From contig JAOXYB010053323.1 in NCBI GenBank assembly GCA_028565635.1, positions 1-11,419 on the forward strand: DNA of 11,419 nt, in the 5' to 3' direction. Made by a program: the position numbers and the translations under genes. Origin of the DNA: Phoronis ovalis (taxonomy: Eukaryota > Phoronida > Phoronidae). Below, one piece after another: positions 1-8,204 of this stretch. The notes below the pieces were generated by a model. It was not told where the DNA came from and ran no database searches. It saw only the letters and a program-made list of their open reading frames with translations. The first letter of the stretch is position 1, and every line of letters starts with the position of its first letter.

Positions 1-102
1 TAAAATCAGTTTCATTATGTGTAATATGTGAAAGTATTATGTGTAAATGTGACATTTAAAATCAGTTTCATTATGTGCAATATGTGAAAGCATTGTGTAA
101 TG
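1..102. repeat. Two-copy direct repeat, period 56 bp
   Basis: The motif beginning TAAAATCAGTTTCATTATGT occurs at position 1 and again at 57. Both copies continue through a near-identical AATATGTGAAAG block and a GTGTAA end. This is a simple local tandem duplication at the window edge, so further copies may lie outside. It has no coding content. Confidence 0.8.
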
Positions 103-129
103 TGAATTTGAGGGGGGGGTATTGGCCTT

Positions 130-1290
130 AAATGTGTTTGTGCCCTTCTCGAATTCACCTTCAAATCGTCTAGGCAATGCTTCGTCTTTCAATGCAAAGT
201 GACGCGCCCTCTAAACATCAAACATAGCCACCAGTTGGCCATATTGGAAGTAATCTGAGTCAAAATTATATCTGACTTGCACTTTGACCTATACTTATAT
301 ACACTATAATATCGAATATGAAGCTGTTCAGATAAAAACAGAAGTTGTTATTGTCAAATACTATTTCGAGAACAAAGATGGCCATCAGTCGTCCATATTG
401 GAACTGATCTAGGGCAAAATAATATGTGTTCTGCGCTTTGACTTGTACTTACCCTGTTTCGAATACGAGTCTGATCAGATAAAAACTCAGGTAAAAACTG
501 ACACTATTATTGTGAGAACCAACATGTCCAGCAGTTGGCCATCTTGGAAGTGATCTAGGGCAAAATAATATTTGTTCTGCGCTTTGACTTGTACTTAACC
601 CTGTTTCGAATATGAGTCTGATCAGATAAAAACTCAGGCAGTTATTGCAAGACAAAAATAGTGTTATGCACAGAAGATGATTATATCAGCATCTGACACA
701 CTTCTCAAGGTCATTTTAAAATGTCACCTGACCTTAAGTCCACCAACCTATAGCCTTTACTATTTCCACCTTCGAATCATCTAGTCAGCACTTTGTCTTA
801 AAGGTGTGCAGCGCAATATAATGTGCCTTCTCAGGAACAAACATGGCCATCAGTCGACTATCTTGAAAGTAATCCAGGTCAAATAGCAGACCTGCACTTT
901 GACCTATCACGAAGCTGGTCAGATAAAAAGCCAGCAGTTATTGTGAGACAAAGAAATTAAGTTATGCGCAACAAAAAATGTCGAAGATTAAAATCACCAT
1001 TTAACTTTTTAAGGTCATTCTAAAATGTCACTAGCCTAACGTGCCTACCAGCCTTCGTGAATCTACCTTCAAATCGCCCAGTCAATTGTTTTGCTTTTCC
1101 CGCAACTCATGTAAAGTAACATGAGCTCTTGGGAACAAACATGGCCATCATATTGGAAGTAATCAAGGTCAAAATTATGACCAACCTGCACTTCAACCTG
1201 TATTTACCCTGTACTAAATATAAAGGTGATCAGGTAAAAACTATACCTGTTATCGTGAGAAAAAGAAAGTGTTATGGACCATAATGACAC
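130..1290. repeat. Degenerate tandem array of a dispersed repeat (five starts seen)
   Basis: Units start near 216, 371, 517, 836 and 1134, each opening with a variant of AACAAACATGGCCATCAGT. They then run through a TTGGAAGTAATC / AGGTCAAAAT block, a GCACTTTGACCT block and a GATCAGATAAAAACT block. Two long units (517-835 and 836-1133, about 300-320 bp) carry an extra module containing AAGGTCATTTTAAAATGTCA and a CTTCAAATCGTC-like segment. The short units (about 145-155 bp) lack it. The stretch 130-215 matches the end of the long module, so the array begins inside a unit. The nested long/short structure suggests unequal exchange or an old transposon-derived satellite. Short open frames here are by-products of the repeat. 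Confidence 0.8.
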
Positions 1291-1297
1291 ACAGCCT

Positions 1298-1328
1298 ATG
1301 ACTATATATACCCATGACTATATATACC
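1298..1328 (+). promoter_or_regulatory. Duplicated TATA-like element upstream of the LRAT-like gene
   Basis: A 15-bp unit, ATGACTATATATACC, occurs at 1298-1312 and again at 1314-1328, giving two TATATATA cores about 160-185 bp before the start codon at 1487. It could be a core promoter with initiation around 1335-1355. However, a good splice acceptor at 1468-1469 suggests the true first exon may lie further upstream, in which case this sits in an intron. The promoter role is inferred from sequence and position only. Confidence 0.35.
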
Positions 1329-1452
1329 TACTTGTGAAGAGCACAAAAACTTCAGATTTTCACGTTGGACTGCATGGATGTTCAAAAATGAAGCAAGATA
1401 TTACCTGTCATATTTGCTGATACTAAAAGGTCATTTAACTTAATTAGTATAA

Positions 1453-1469
1453 TATTCTCCCATTTTCAG
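1453..1469 (+). other. Predicted 3' splice acceptor in the 5' UTR of the LRAT-like gene
   Basis: A pyrimidine-rich tract (TATTCTCCCATTTTCAG) ends in CAG at 1467-1469, 17 nt before the start codon at 1487. This suggests a noncoding 5' exon spliced to one large coding exon. The matching donor cannot be placed with confidence; it may lie upstream within or beyond the repeat array. Confidence 0.5.
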
Positions 1470-1486
1470 ATTAGGAACTGATAATA

Positions 1487-3337
1487 ATGGGAAACAATAA
1501 TTCAAGAGAGATAGTTAAAGATCACCATGATCAAAAAGGTTTGCATGGTTTAGATTTCATGGTAGTAACAAAGTTGGAAGATCTTCGTCAAGGTGATCAG
1601 GTCGCAATAAAGCACACATTATCAAGCAAGAGTGTTTACTATCACCATGCGCTGGTACACTGTTTGGATACCAAAAGTAACATGATATCAGTTTACGAAT
1701 ACAATGACAAATCAAAGAATACAGGAACTATCTGCAATACAAATGTATCCCACAGTGCATACCAGATCAAGGCTGATACATTCTACATTATTTTGCATCC
1801 TCCATCAAAATGCAAATCTGTATCTGAAACCATGGAAACAGCAAAGCAAATATACTATGGAGAGCATAAAGACAGTAACAGTTATCTGATGAAAAGTTGT
1901 GAATACTTTGCTACATTTTGTAAACTAAAAAAAGAATTTATATCAGTAGTAAACGAAAATTACATCGAAGTACTGAATGTTAGAGATCTTTCTCCTAGTG
2001 ATCATATTAGAATTGAAATCCCTACGAACGAGAGCCAAATAACACAAGAAACCCAATTACAAGAAAACACTTGCAAAAATTCACAACTGCATCAAGCTGA
2101 AGATTACAAGGATGATACAGTGTTAACCACCGCCTCCTCAGAGCAGAACCCGAATAACATTGGTAAATATAATGAGAGTACACAGCTTCCTTTAGATGAT
2201 GTCTATGAGGCAACAAATGCGAAAGTAAATGATAAGCATGTTGCAAATGAAAATCAAAGCACTGATGTCACAGTTAATTTACCTCAAACTTGGCATCACG
2301 CTATAATACAAGACATTGATTATGACACTGAGAATATTACTCTGATTCATTACAACTGCAATGTAGCACTAGCAGGTGAAATAACTAATGATGGCAAAAC
2401 AGTGAGAAAAGGCACATACAGTTTTAGCAAACTCAAAATCCACAAATATCAGTATAATGACAATAAAAAATGCCTCACAAACGAGGAAACAATCAAAATA
2501 GCAACAGAATTCTATAATGAAAAAGGGACCAAGGATGAACTTTTAAATGGTTGCGAGTATCTTGCATTTCGATGCAAGCTTGGGACATCTGCTGAGTCAT
2601 ACTATTCATCCCATGAATCTTTTGTTGACTTTCTGGGCAATGCATATTCAAGAGATATGAATCGTGTTACATCATGCTATGAATTATCACCTTGTGACCA
2701 GCTGGCCTTTCCTAAAATAATAAATTTGTACTGCCATCATGCAATTGTTGAATGGGTGGACAGAGCTAACAAAATATTACATACAATTGAGTACGATAAT
2801 GCTGCCAATTTAGATGATAAGAAAGCAGGTACAAAAGTACTTGCAACTGTTAGACGTAGCAAATATAGCTTTGCATTTGATTTGTTGGAAACATCAGTAT
2901 TTCGCATGGTAAAACTTCCCGTTCCCTGTACTGCATATACAGTAAGATTGCCTGAGTATCAAGTGGATGATGCCCTGAGCAAAATTGGAAATGCAGATTA
3001 TAATCTAACCAAGAATAACTGTGAAGGTTTTGCTAATGAAGTTCAAACAGGCAAAAATGTGTCACATCAAGTAAACGATAGATGGGGCACCGTTGTCTAC
3101 AAATCTGGAGCAAAAGTAACATCTACTTTGTTAAAGGATGCTGCCAAAGCGACAATTGTCTGTGTCGTAGCAGGGAAGATCATAGGAACAGGGGGGAAAC
3201 TTGTAGGGCATACTGTTGTTAAACAAGCGCTTAAAAAAGGCTTTGTAGTTGGTTCCGAAGCGGTAGGGGTTGGCCTGGGAATAGTATTAGAGCTTGCTGT
3301 TATGTCATATATAACATACATCAAGCTCGCAAACTAA
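1487..3337 (+). CDS. Triple LRAT-like (H-box/NC) domain protein, main reading frame
   Basis: This frame encodes 616 residues. The start is supported by an in-frame TAG at 1472-1474 and by A at -3 and G at +4. Three repeats share one plan: an LxxxD lead-in (L30..D37, L168..D172, L400..D404), an HHA motif (H53-H54, H270-H271, H417-H418), and a late cysteine motif (SCEYF C138, GCEYL C356, NNCEGF C512). This is the signature of the LRAT/HRASLS branch of the NlpC/P60 papain-like fold, whose known members are acyltransferases or phospholipases acting on lipids through a His-His-Cys centre. The second His is uncertain by eye: H288 is a candidate in domain 2 and H432 in domain 3, with none obvious in domain 1. 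Domain 2 holds an N/Q/T-rich insert at about 180-265. Residues 1-6 (MGNNNS) fit an N-myristoylation site. Residues 540-606 are Gly/Ala/Val-rich and probably membrane-seeking. The frame ends in the run-off YITYIKLAN; the true tail continues in the -1 frame. No intron is seen. Confidence 0.85.
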   Translation: MGNNNSREIVKDHHDQKGLHGLDFMVVTKLEDLRQGDQVAIKHTLSSKSVYYHHALVHCLDTKSNMISVYEYNDKSKNTGTICNTNVSHSAYQIKADTFYIILHPPSKCKSVSETMETAKQIYYGEHKDSNSYLMKSCEYFATFCKLKKEFISVVNENYIEVLNVRDLSPSDHIRIEIPTNESQITQETQLQENTCKNSQLHQAEDYKDDTVLTTASSEQNPNNIGKYNESTQLPLDDVYEATNAKVNDKHVANENQSTDVTVNLPQTWHHAIIQDIDYDTENITLIHYNCNVALAGEITNDGKTVRKGTYSFSKLKIHKYQYNDNKKCLTNEETIKIATEFYNEKGTKDELLNGCEYLAFRCKLGTSAESYYSSHESFVDFLGNAYSRDMNRVTSCYELSPCDQLAFPKIINLYCHHAIVEWVDRANKILHTIEYDNAANLDDKKAGTKVLATVRRSKYSFAFDLLETSVFRMVKLPVPCTAYTVRLPEYQVDDALSKIGNADYNLTKNNCEGFANEVQTGKNVSHQVNDRWGTVVYKSGAKVTSTLLKDAAKATIVCVVAGKIIGTGGKLVGHTVVKQALKKGFVVGSEAVGVGLGIVLELAVMSYITYIKLAN

Positions 3338-3612
3338 AAAGAGAAGGTAAACTAAACAAAAGATGCTTTGCAGATGTTGTTGGTAGAAATGTCTCTATTG
3401 CACTAAATAGCATGGCAGGAGCAGGTATAGGAGCATTTGTTGGACAATTAGCTATTCCAGTACCTGGAGTGGGGTCTGCAGTGGGTGCTGTGGTAGGAGG
3501 TATAGTTGGTGTCAGTGCAGGGATAGGTGAAGGACAAGCAGGAGTACTAATACGTGATTATGTAGAAAACAAACATTTTAGAGTGGTTGAAAATTCACAT
3601 TTTTATGACTAA
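3235..3612 (+). CDS. Glycine-zipper C-terminal tail of the LRAT-like protein, in the -1 frame
   Basis: This frame is open from 3235 (after a TAA at 3232-3234) to the TGA-free end at a TAA at 3610-3612. The family-like content starts near 3301: a basic helix (QARKLKREGKLNKR, about 3322-3363) followed by a glycine-zipper segment (about 3412-3540) with repeated GxxxG/AxxxG spacing, such as MAGAGIGAFVG and VGAVVGGIVG. A basic linker plus Gly-rich hydrophobic helix is a common ending for invertebrate LRAT-like proteins, so this is the tail of the gene at 1487, not a separate gene. The ATG at 3412 is internal. The junction needs a net loss of one base (modulo 3) near the ATATATAA stretch at about 3308-3315. 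Either a one-base deletion has cut the tail off, or the base is missing from the assembly. With the frame intact the protein would be about 705 residues. Confidence 0.8.
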   Translation, partial: KRLCSWFRSGRGWPGNSIRACCYVIYNIHQARKLKREGKLNKRCFADVVGRNVSIALNSMAGAGIGAFVGQLAIPVPGVGSAVGAVVGGIVGVSAGIGEGQAGVLIRDYVENKHFRVVENSHFYD

Positions 3613-4585
3613 ACTGCATTAACCCTATACTTCTACTGTCAAGTGGTTACAAATATAAATTAATATAGTTAAATTTTTGTTTAAAGTACTATAAAAATGT
3701 TAAAAATGTTGTCCATAATTAGAATCAATTAAGTAGCATGATTCCCATTAAAAAAGAAAAACTGATTTTTATCAGTCAGATGAAGAGAAACATGATTAAA
3801 ATTCGGTTAAAATATTGAATTTAACAGTAGAATATGGGTTTTGCAGTGTATATGTAACAAAACATATTACATAGTTTACTTAGTAATTATTTTTATCTTC
3901 AAATGAATCCTTTTATTTTCACATAATCTTGGTGCAGTAAATGCTTTGCAATTAGAATGCATTTAGCATTTTTAAAAAGTATAAACATAATATTTGTCAC
4001 ATTGTGGAATACAAATGTATATTATTTGCTAATTTACAACAGAAATATAAGTAACGTGATAACATAAGACTGTTAATTATTCAAGGCTTGTAATATTTTT
4101 GCTGGTAATTTTGCTTGTTGGCAAGTACATTTTGTCATATTAAGCAGTCTAATTTGCACCAGCTTGCTTTTGACAGAAGAGTTTACTTGTTAAGTTTTTA
4201 TATGATTCATTAGAGACTTGTACTGTTTTGCAGCAAAACTATCTAAATCTTGATGCAATGATCGATGCATATATTGGGTCTTTACAGAATAGCTAGTTTC
4301 ATTGATATTACCAGGTAGACATGTCTTAACTGTGAATATTCATTAAGATGCCCACCCTAAACCTCACATAATTCACTTTTACATGCACATTGTATTTGGT
4401 GTTAACATTATGATATCATAGCATTTTAGCCAATGAAGAAAACTTGCATTGCAAGTTCTAGCTTGGTTTAATGCAAGTCAGTACCAAAACTTTCAACAGA
4501 CAGTCTAAATTTCAAATAAGTATAGTGCAGTACAAATATATTGTGTAGAGTGGTTTTCAAGTAAAACAGCAAAAATAAAATTTAC
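3613..4585. other. AT-rich sequence with no gene seen
   Basis: This covers the presumed 3' UTR of the LRAT-like gene and then noncoding DNA. A variant poly(A) signal ATTAAA at 3747-3752 (+ strand) is a possible end for that transcript. No further ELP1 exon is recognisable on the minus strand below the donor at 4584-4585, although the next exon should encode the conserved helical region that follows the RKHLD segment. Confidence 0.5.
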
Positions 4586-4772
4586 CTATCTAAATGTTTT
4601 CTCACAGCAGACAAGACTAGCGCTTGAGGATGAATAGTTTCTAAGTTTCCATGAGGCATCTGTAACACAACTTTGGCATCGTCAGGAACGGCCAATACAA
4701 TTTTAGAACCTCTTTCAACACGTATACTCTCGTCAAATGGACGTGTGTTGTCATCAGATAAACTGGGAAGTG
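4586..4772 (-). CDS. ELP1: Internal exon of Elongator complex protein 1
   Basis: On the minus strand an acceptor (CTTACATTTTAG, AG at 4774-4773) opens an exon of 187 nt that ends at a donor AG|GTAAAT (GT at 4585-4584). The peptide contains RVERGSKIVLAVPDDAK, then VVLQMPHGNLETIHPQALVL and SAVRKHLD. From memory this matches the very conserved ELP1 (IKBKAP) segment VERGSRIV...LQMPRGNLE..H.RALVL..IRKWLD, just after the second WD40 propeller. ELP1 is the scaffold of Elongator, the complex that modifies the wobble uridine of tRNAs in the cytoplasm. The reading frame is intact. The exon lies on the wrong side of the ELP1 3' end at 9.5-10.9 kb for one collinear gene. Residues read upstream of the acceptor are intron read-through. 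Confidence 0.85.
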
Positions 4773-4844
4773 CTAAAATGTAAGATGTTTTTAATGCATA
4801 TTTTTGGGTCAAAACTAATCATTCCTATTTTAAATTATTAAACA

Positions 4845-4989
4845 GCTGTTGAATACAGTTGCACTCAAGACAAGATTCATGAAATGGAAAGCAATTTTCT
4901 GTTTCTTGGCTGCTAGATGGTACCAGCCATATTAAGTGTAATGTTTGGATTATATTTTGCAAAGAAATAAATACCGATTGAACATATTA
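4845..4989 (-). pseudogene. ELP1: Probable decayed ELP1 exon (second propeller region)
   Basis: After a possible acceptor (TTCTTAATTAG, AG at 4991-4990) the minus strand reads IGIYFFAKYNPNITL. In a shifted frame it then reads WLVPSSSQETEN and CFPFHESCLECN. In ELP1 from other animals a strand of the type DGQIFKY...P..L is followed by PW, a serine-rich loop and FP.PC, so order and spacing agree. One frameshift, near 4917-4922, is needed. No firm donor is visible; the 3' edge is approximate. The call rests on weak similarity recalled by eye plus its position between two other ELP1-like exons. Confidence 0.35.
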
Positions 4990-5213
4990 CTAATTAAGAA
5001 CCAAAGTTCAAAAAAGTTTCCTGTTGTGAGGCAACCTCCATTGGCAGTTCCAAATTAACCCAGAGGGAAATCACGTTTTACAAAATTTTAATGTTTAAAA
5101 ATATATGCAACCTTTTAAGTATTTAAAAAATATAATCATGTCACAAAAAGATAAGTGTAATTTACAGATATGTAAACTGGCAACAAGATAATTAAAAGAT
5201 TATATAAATTTAC

Positions 5214-5378
5214 ATCACAACAATTGTTTTGTCTTCTTCTTTTATCGCAGCTGTATGTAGCACTAATCCAGTTCCATTCTGACTGAGAGCACTGAACAGT
5301 AGTAGATTGGAAGAAATTCATGTAAAATAGTGGAACTGTATTGGACAAGTCATTATTAGGTGGGCTAGAAATTGCAAT
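5214..5378 (-). pseudogene. ELP1: Probable frameshifted ELP1 exon
   Basis: A strong acceptor (CTTTCCAACAG, AG at 5380-5379) and a donor (GTGAT|GTAAAT, GT at 5213-5212) bound 165 nt. The first frame reads IAISSPPNNDLSNT, a second SSTILHEF, and a third FSALSQNGTGLVL then HTAAIKEEDKTIVVM. These resemble, in order, the ELP1 segments FLAVSHS..., SVIHHL and DGVIISLCCNSKTKSVVLQ. Matching order and good splice borders support a real exon, but two net indels break it. It could be pseudogene decay, read error, or a different gene. Long single-frame translations of this stretch mix coding and noncoding reading. Confidence 0.4.
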
Positions 5379-5457
5379 CTGTTGGAAAGATTAAAAGTAG
5401 AGTTTTTTAAACAAGAAAATTATAATTATACTGAATATAATACAAATTTAAAAGAAA

Positions 5458-5723
5458 ACCAGTTTGAATTCTTAAATATTAAGTATAACTTAAAGCATTA
5501 ACATTTCAAATATTTATGTAACTGTCATTTTGAGCTCTTCAGTATAATCCAATTCTTTATAAATTTTGTGGTTCTATATGACAACCAGTCTGAATTCTAA
5601 AATATGTATAACTTAAAGCATTAATATTTCAAATATTATTCTAAAATATGTGTAACTTAAATATTTATGTAACTGTCATTTTGAGCTCTTCAATTTAATC
5701 AAATTCTTTATACATTTTGTGCT
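5458..5723. repeat. Tandem duplication, about 126-bp spacing
   Basis: Copy 1 (5458-5573) and copy 2 (5584-5723) both start ACCAGTYTGAATTCT and share TATAACTTAAAGCATTAA, then ATATTTATGTAACTGTCATT, TTTGAGCTCTTCA and an AATTCTTTATA end. Copy 2 carries a short internal re-duplication (ATTCTAAAATATG...AACTTAA) of about 27 bp, itself a partial copy of the unit start. It is AT-rich noncoding DNA, probably intronic or intergenic. Confidence 0.85.
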
Positions 5724-6930
5724 TTATTAGGAAACCTTGTCCGACTATCACAATACAGACACTTCACCTTGTTTGCAATATCTCATAGTCAGTTTAAAAA
5801 TAAAGTTCTTTTTAAAGAGATCTAGAGAAGCAAAAGTGCAGTACTGTTGCAGTAAAGTTGATGCAAACACTCGGTCACCTACGGTACATGTATCCATCTC
5901 ATTCAGTCATTGTTTTCCTAAATGTGGAAATGAGGAAAGATAAATCAGGGCATTGTTCAAAATAATGTACACAGCATACTGTGAACATGTGCCTTATATT
6001 AACCGAAAACCTATGGAGACAGTTATATAATTTGATATATAATTTTCAGGATTTAGTGTTTTCCACACAAAGAATAGTTTACGACTTTACAAAATTGTTT
6101 GGTACACAAACCATGTATAATTTAAATGTGGCTGATTGTTTGTACATTACATAACATTCAAGCCTGGCCCCAAAGTATGACTGTGATACTGTATAGAATG
6201 GATACAACTGGATCAGAACTCCTAGCATTGGATTTGCCATCCCCTGGTAACCGATTTTTAAAAAGAGGATTTAGAATACATATTATTCAGACTCACTGGG
6301 ATATATTTTGTTCCTTTGGAGGAGCTTAAGGAGTGTTTTACTTGAAATAACTGCAAGATTATATGTATGAGAATGTTCTCTTACTAGTGGACAATTGCTA
6401 CAATCAATCTATTAACCTTTAAGCTGTGAAGACATGTATGTAAAAAAAATGTAATTCAATGTAAGATCTGTATATTTCTCAGTTTTACTCTGACAACTGG
6501 CACTTAATGGGAATCTCCGGACAACTCCGAATCTTACATTTTTAGCCATAGAGATCTTTCAGTCTCATCACAATACTTTCACCTAGTCAGTCCTTTCTGA
6601 AGACTGAGAAAGCTATCTGTAGTTTTAACTGCAAAAAATACTAGATTCAAATTTAATTAAATTATATTTTTATATCTATTTATTGAATGGAATGAACATT
6701 CATTCTTCTTTATAAAATTTTATATTTCTCTCTCATTTAAAACCTATGACAAAAATGCATAACAAGATTTCGGCTCATACTTAGACTTACTCAACTCCGT
6801 CACATTTTTCAAAAAGACAGTCACGTAGTGTTAGGACCAATCTGGGGGACCAATACGTCAGATATTGGGCTTATTATTAGGACAAATATATAGCTTGGCC
6901 CTAGTTCTGCACACATACTCCTACTATAGA
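5724..6930. other. No gene recognised
   Basis: This is AT-rich sequence. Open frames at 5737-5943 (+) and 6126-6329 (+) have no family resemblance, no repeated coding signal and no convincing start or splice context. A minus-strand stretch at about 5790-5910 reads VGDRVFASTLLQQYCTF, which faintly recalls an ELP1 propeller strand, but it lacks the conserved PPPM motif that should follow and was not called. Confidence 0.5.
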
Positions 6931-6931
6931 C

Positions 6932-7286
6932 AGCCTACAGCCTGTCCGTAGGAGTCATGACCTGCTCCTATCTCAAACTGAATGGGCCGAACTATAGTAT
7001 TCACGCATACACAGTAGCATAGCATATACACCCATGTAATGGATTGATGGATAATCAAGAGTGCATTTTGTGCTGATGTGCTGTGGAATCTTTTATTACG
7101 TTATATATCTAGATACGGGGGTAGTTAATATAAGAAACAGAAGACTCAAGGAATAGAAAAAAGCAAAACTTTGGTTGGAATTTATTTTAGTAATAATAAT
7201 TAATAAATAAAGAAAGTAGTTGTTTTCGAACTTAGGCCCATTCGAGATAGGAGCCTGTCATGACTCCATAGGACAAGCTCTAGGCT
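6932..7286. repeat. Imperfect inverted repeat (50-57 bp arms), possible foldback/MITE-like element
   Basis: The left arm (6932-6988) runs AGCCTACAGCCTGTCC, then GGAGTCATGACCTGCTCCTA, and ends ATGGGCC. The right arm (7235-7286) is its reverse complement with small gaps: GGCCCATTCGAGATAGGAGC, CTGTCATGACTCC, and ends GTAGCCT reversed (AGGCTA). The roughly 245 bp between is AT-rich and has no open frame. Each arm also has short internal palindromes (TAGGAG...CTCCTA at 6949-6970). The structure fits a nonautonomous foldback transposon. No clear target-site duplication was identified, and no transposase is present. Confidence 0.65.
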
Positions 7287-7362
7287 ACTAGAAGTCATGA
7301 GGGCAGGTCTCTAGACAAGTACCATGTCTTCTATGTGACCTCGGCGGATAAACAGTATATCA

Positions 7363-7847
7363 GGAGCCAAAACAGCTGACGTGGTTGGCTACCTTGCCTC
7401 CGGACATTGCCAAATTAGAGATACTGCCTATCTAGCTCCATACTTCAAACAACTGTTAATGTTGTAAAGCTTTGTTGTTATATAGATAAACCTTGGCTCC
7501 GCTCGAATGATAGTAAGAACCAAAACTGTAGGCAATCAATACCTCCAAACTTGGGTTACATCTTACCTACTCGATTACAGCGAGGATGGTCTGATATGGC
7601 TGACTTATAACGATGGCACTGCTAAACAGGATATGGTGTTCATGGGTAACAGCGATGCAGATACTCGAGTGTCAGTTGATACTAATTAATCCATCATTCA
7701 CAGCCAGATATGTTCGCCTAAGACCTGGTTTGGAGCTATATATGTATGAACTGGGAAGTATACACGTGCGCATACAACTTCTCTTTTCAACTTAATTCCA
7801 AAACACCTGTAAATCCCGTGGCCTGTTATCAGGGTTATATGATATAA
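7363..7847 (+). pseudogene. F5/8 type C (discoidin) domain remnant with frameshifts
   Basis: The best segment is 7486-7686: INLGSARMIVRTKTVG, QTWVTSYLLDYSEDGLIW and VFMGNSDADTRVSVDTN. These match the discoidin core (LGS..V....TQG...W VTSY.L.YS.DG..W....G N.D). A stop at 7687 follows. The next family block, NPSFTARYVRLRP (7688-7726), is in the +1 frame, and the end WSYICMNWEVYTC (7731-7769) is shifted again, matching the usual W...I.MR.E.YGC finish. Upstream, 7417-7461 reads QIRDTAYLAPYFKQLL, which may be the Q[IV].ASS.Y...PYF.ARL start, but stops at 7465 and 7483 separate it and the tryptophan-bearing loop is missing. A possible acceptor (AG 7484-7485) could instead make 7486 an exon start. 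Discoidin domains bind glycans or membrane lipids on secreted or surface proteins. Two frameshifts argue for decay or read error. Confidence 0.75.
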
Positions 7848-8204
7848 AGATTATATTTTGTGTAAAGTTTCTAGTAGGTTTATTGCTTTTTCACGTACGA
7901 TATACTTCTGAATTTTGCATTTCAAAAATTAAAAGATTTAACTCAAAATGGTAACCGTACAGGTCACACAGAGAAAAATAATGAAAATATAAAATTACAG
8001 AACTGATTTAGAAAGTTTAGTTGTATAGTACTTTCAAACTATATACACGTTTGTTTGCCTATCCTTTCATTTAATAAGCTAAAATTTAACATTTAAAGTA
8101 CAATATTTGTTACCTTAACAGAAGGAAATAAGTTTAATTAGTACTTTGCAATAACAAAAGTTCAAGAATTTTGGGATGATTAATTAACATATAAAAGTAC
8201 TTAC
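7848..8204. other. No gene recognised
   Basis: AT-rich noncoding sequence between the discoidin remnant and the minus-strand exon donor at 8204-8203. No continuation of the 8205-8416 coding-like fragment was found here. Confidence 0.5.

Noticed and set aside
449-655. Minus-strand open frame with an internal peptide repeat
   Set aside because: It lies wholly inside the tandem DNA repeat and its peptide repetition simply mirrors the repeat units.
3235-3337. Programmed -1 ribosomal frameshift
   Set aside because: Reading the overlap codon by codon gives no X XXY YYZ slippery heptamer; the A run at 3233-3238 would re-pair on a stop codon and is too far from where homology resumes.
3346-3376. 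Short GT-AG intron joining the LRAT-like frame to its tail
   Set aside because: The main frame already stops at 3337 before this donor-like GT, and the tail's own frame is open straight through it.
5136-5348. Minus-strand open frame as a single 70-residue gene
   Set aside because: Splice-like borders and ELP1-like pieces in different frames explain the region better; the ATG and the hydrophobic end are read-through into intron.
5790-5910. ELP1 first-propeller exon (VGDRVFASTLLQQ) on the minus strand
   Set aside because: Only a weak strand-like resemblance; the diagnostic VVPPPM motif is missing in every frame.
6126-6329. Plus-strand 67-residue open frame
   Set aside because: No family features, poor start context and no supporting splice or poly(A) signals.
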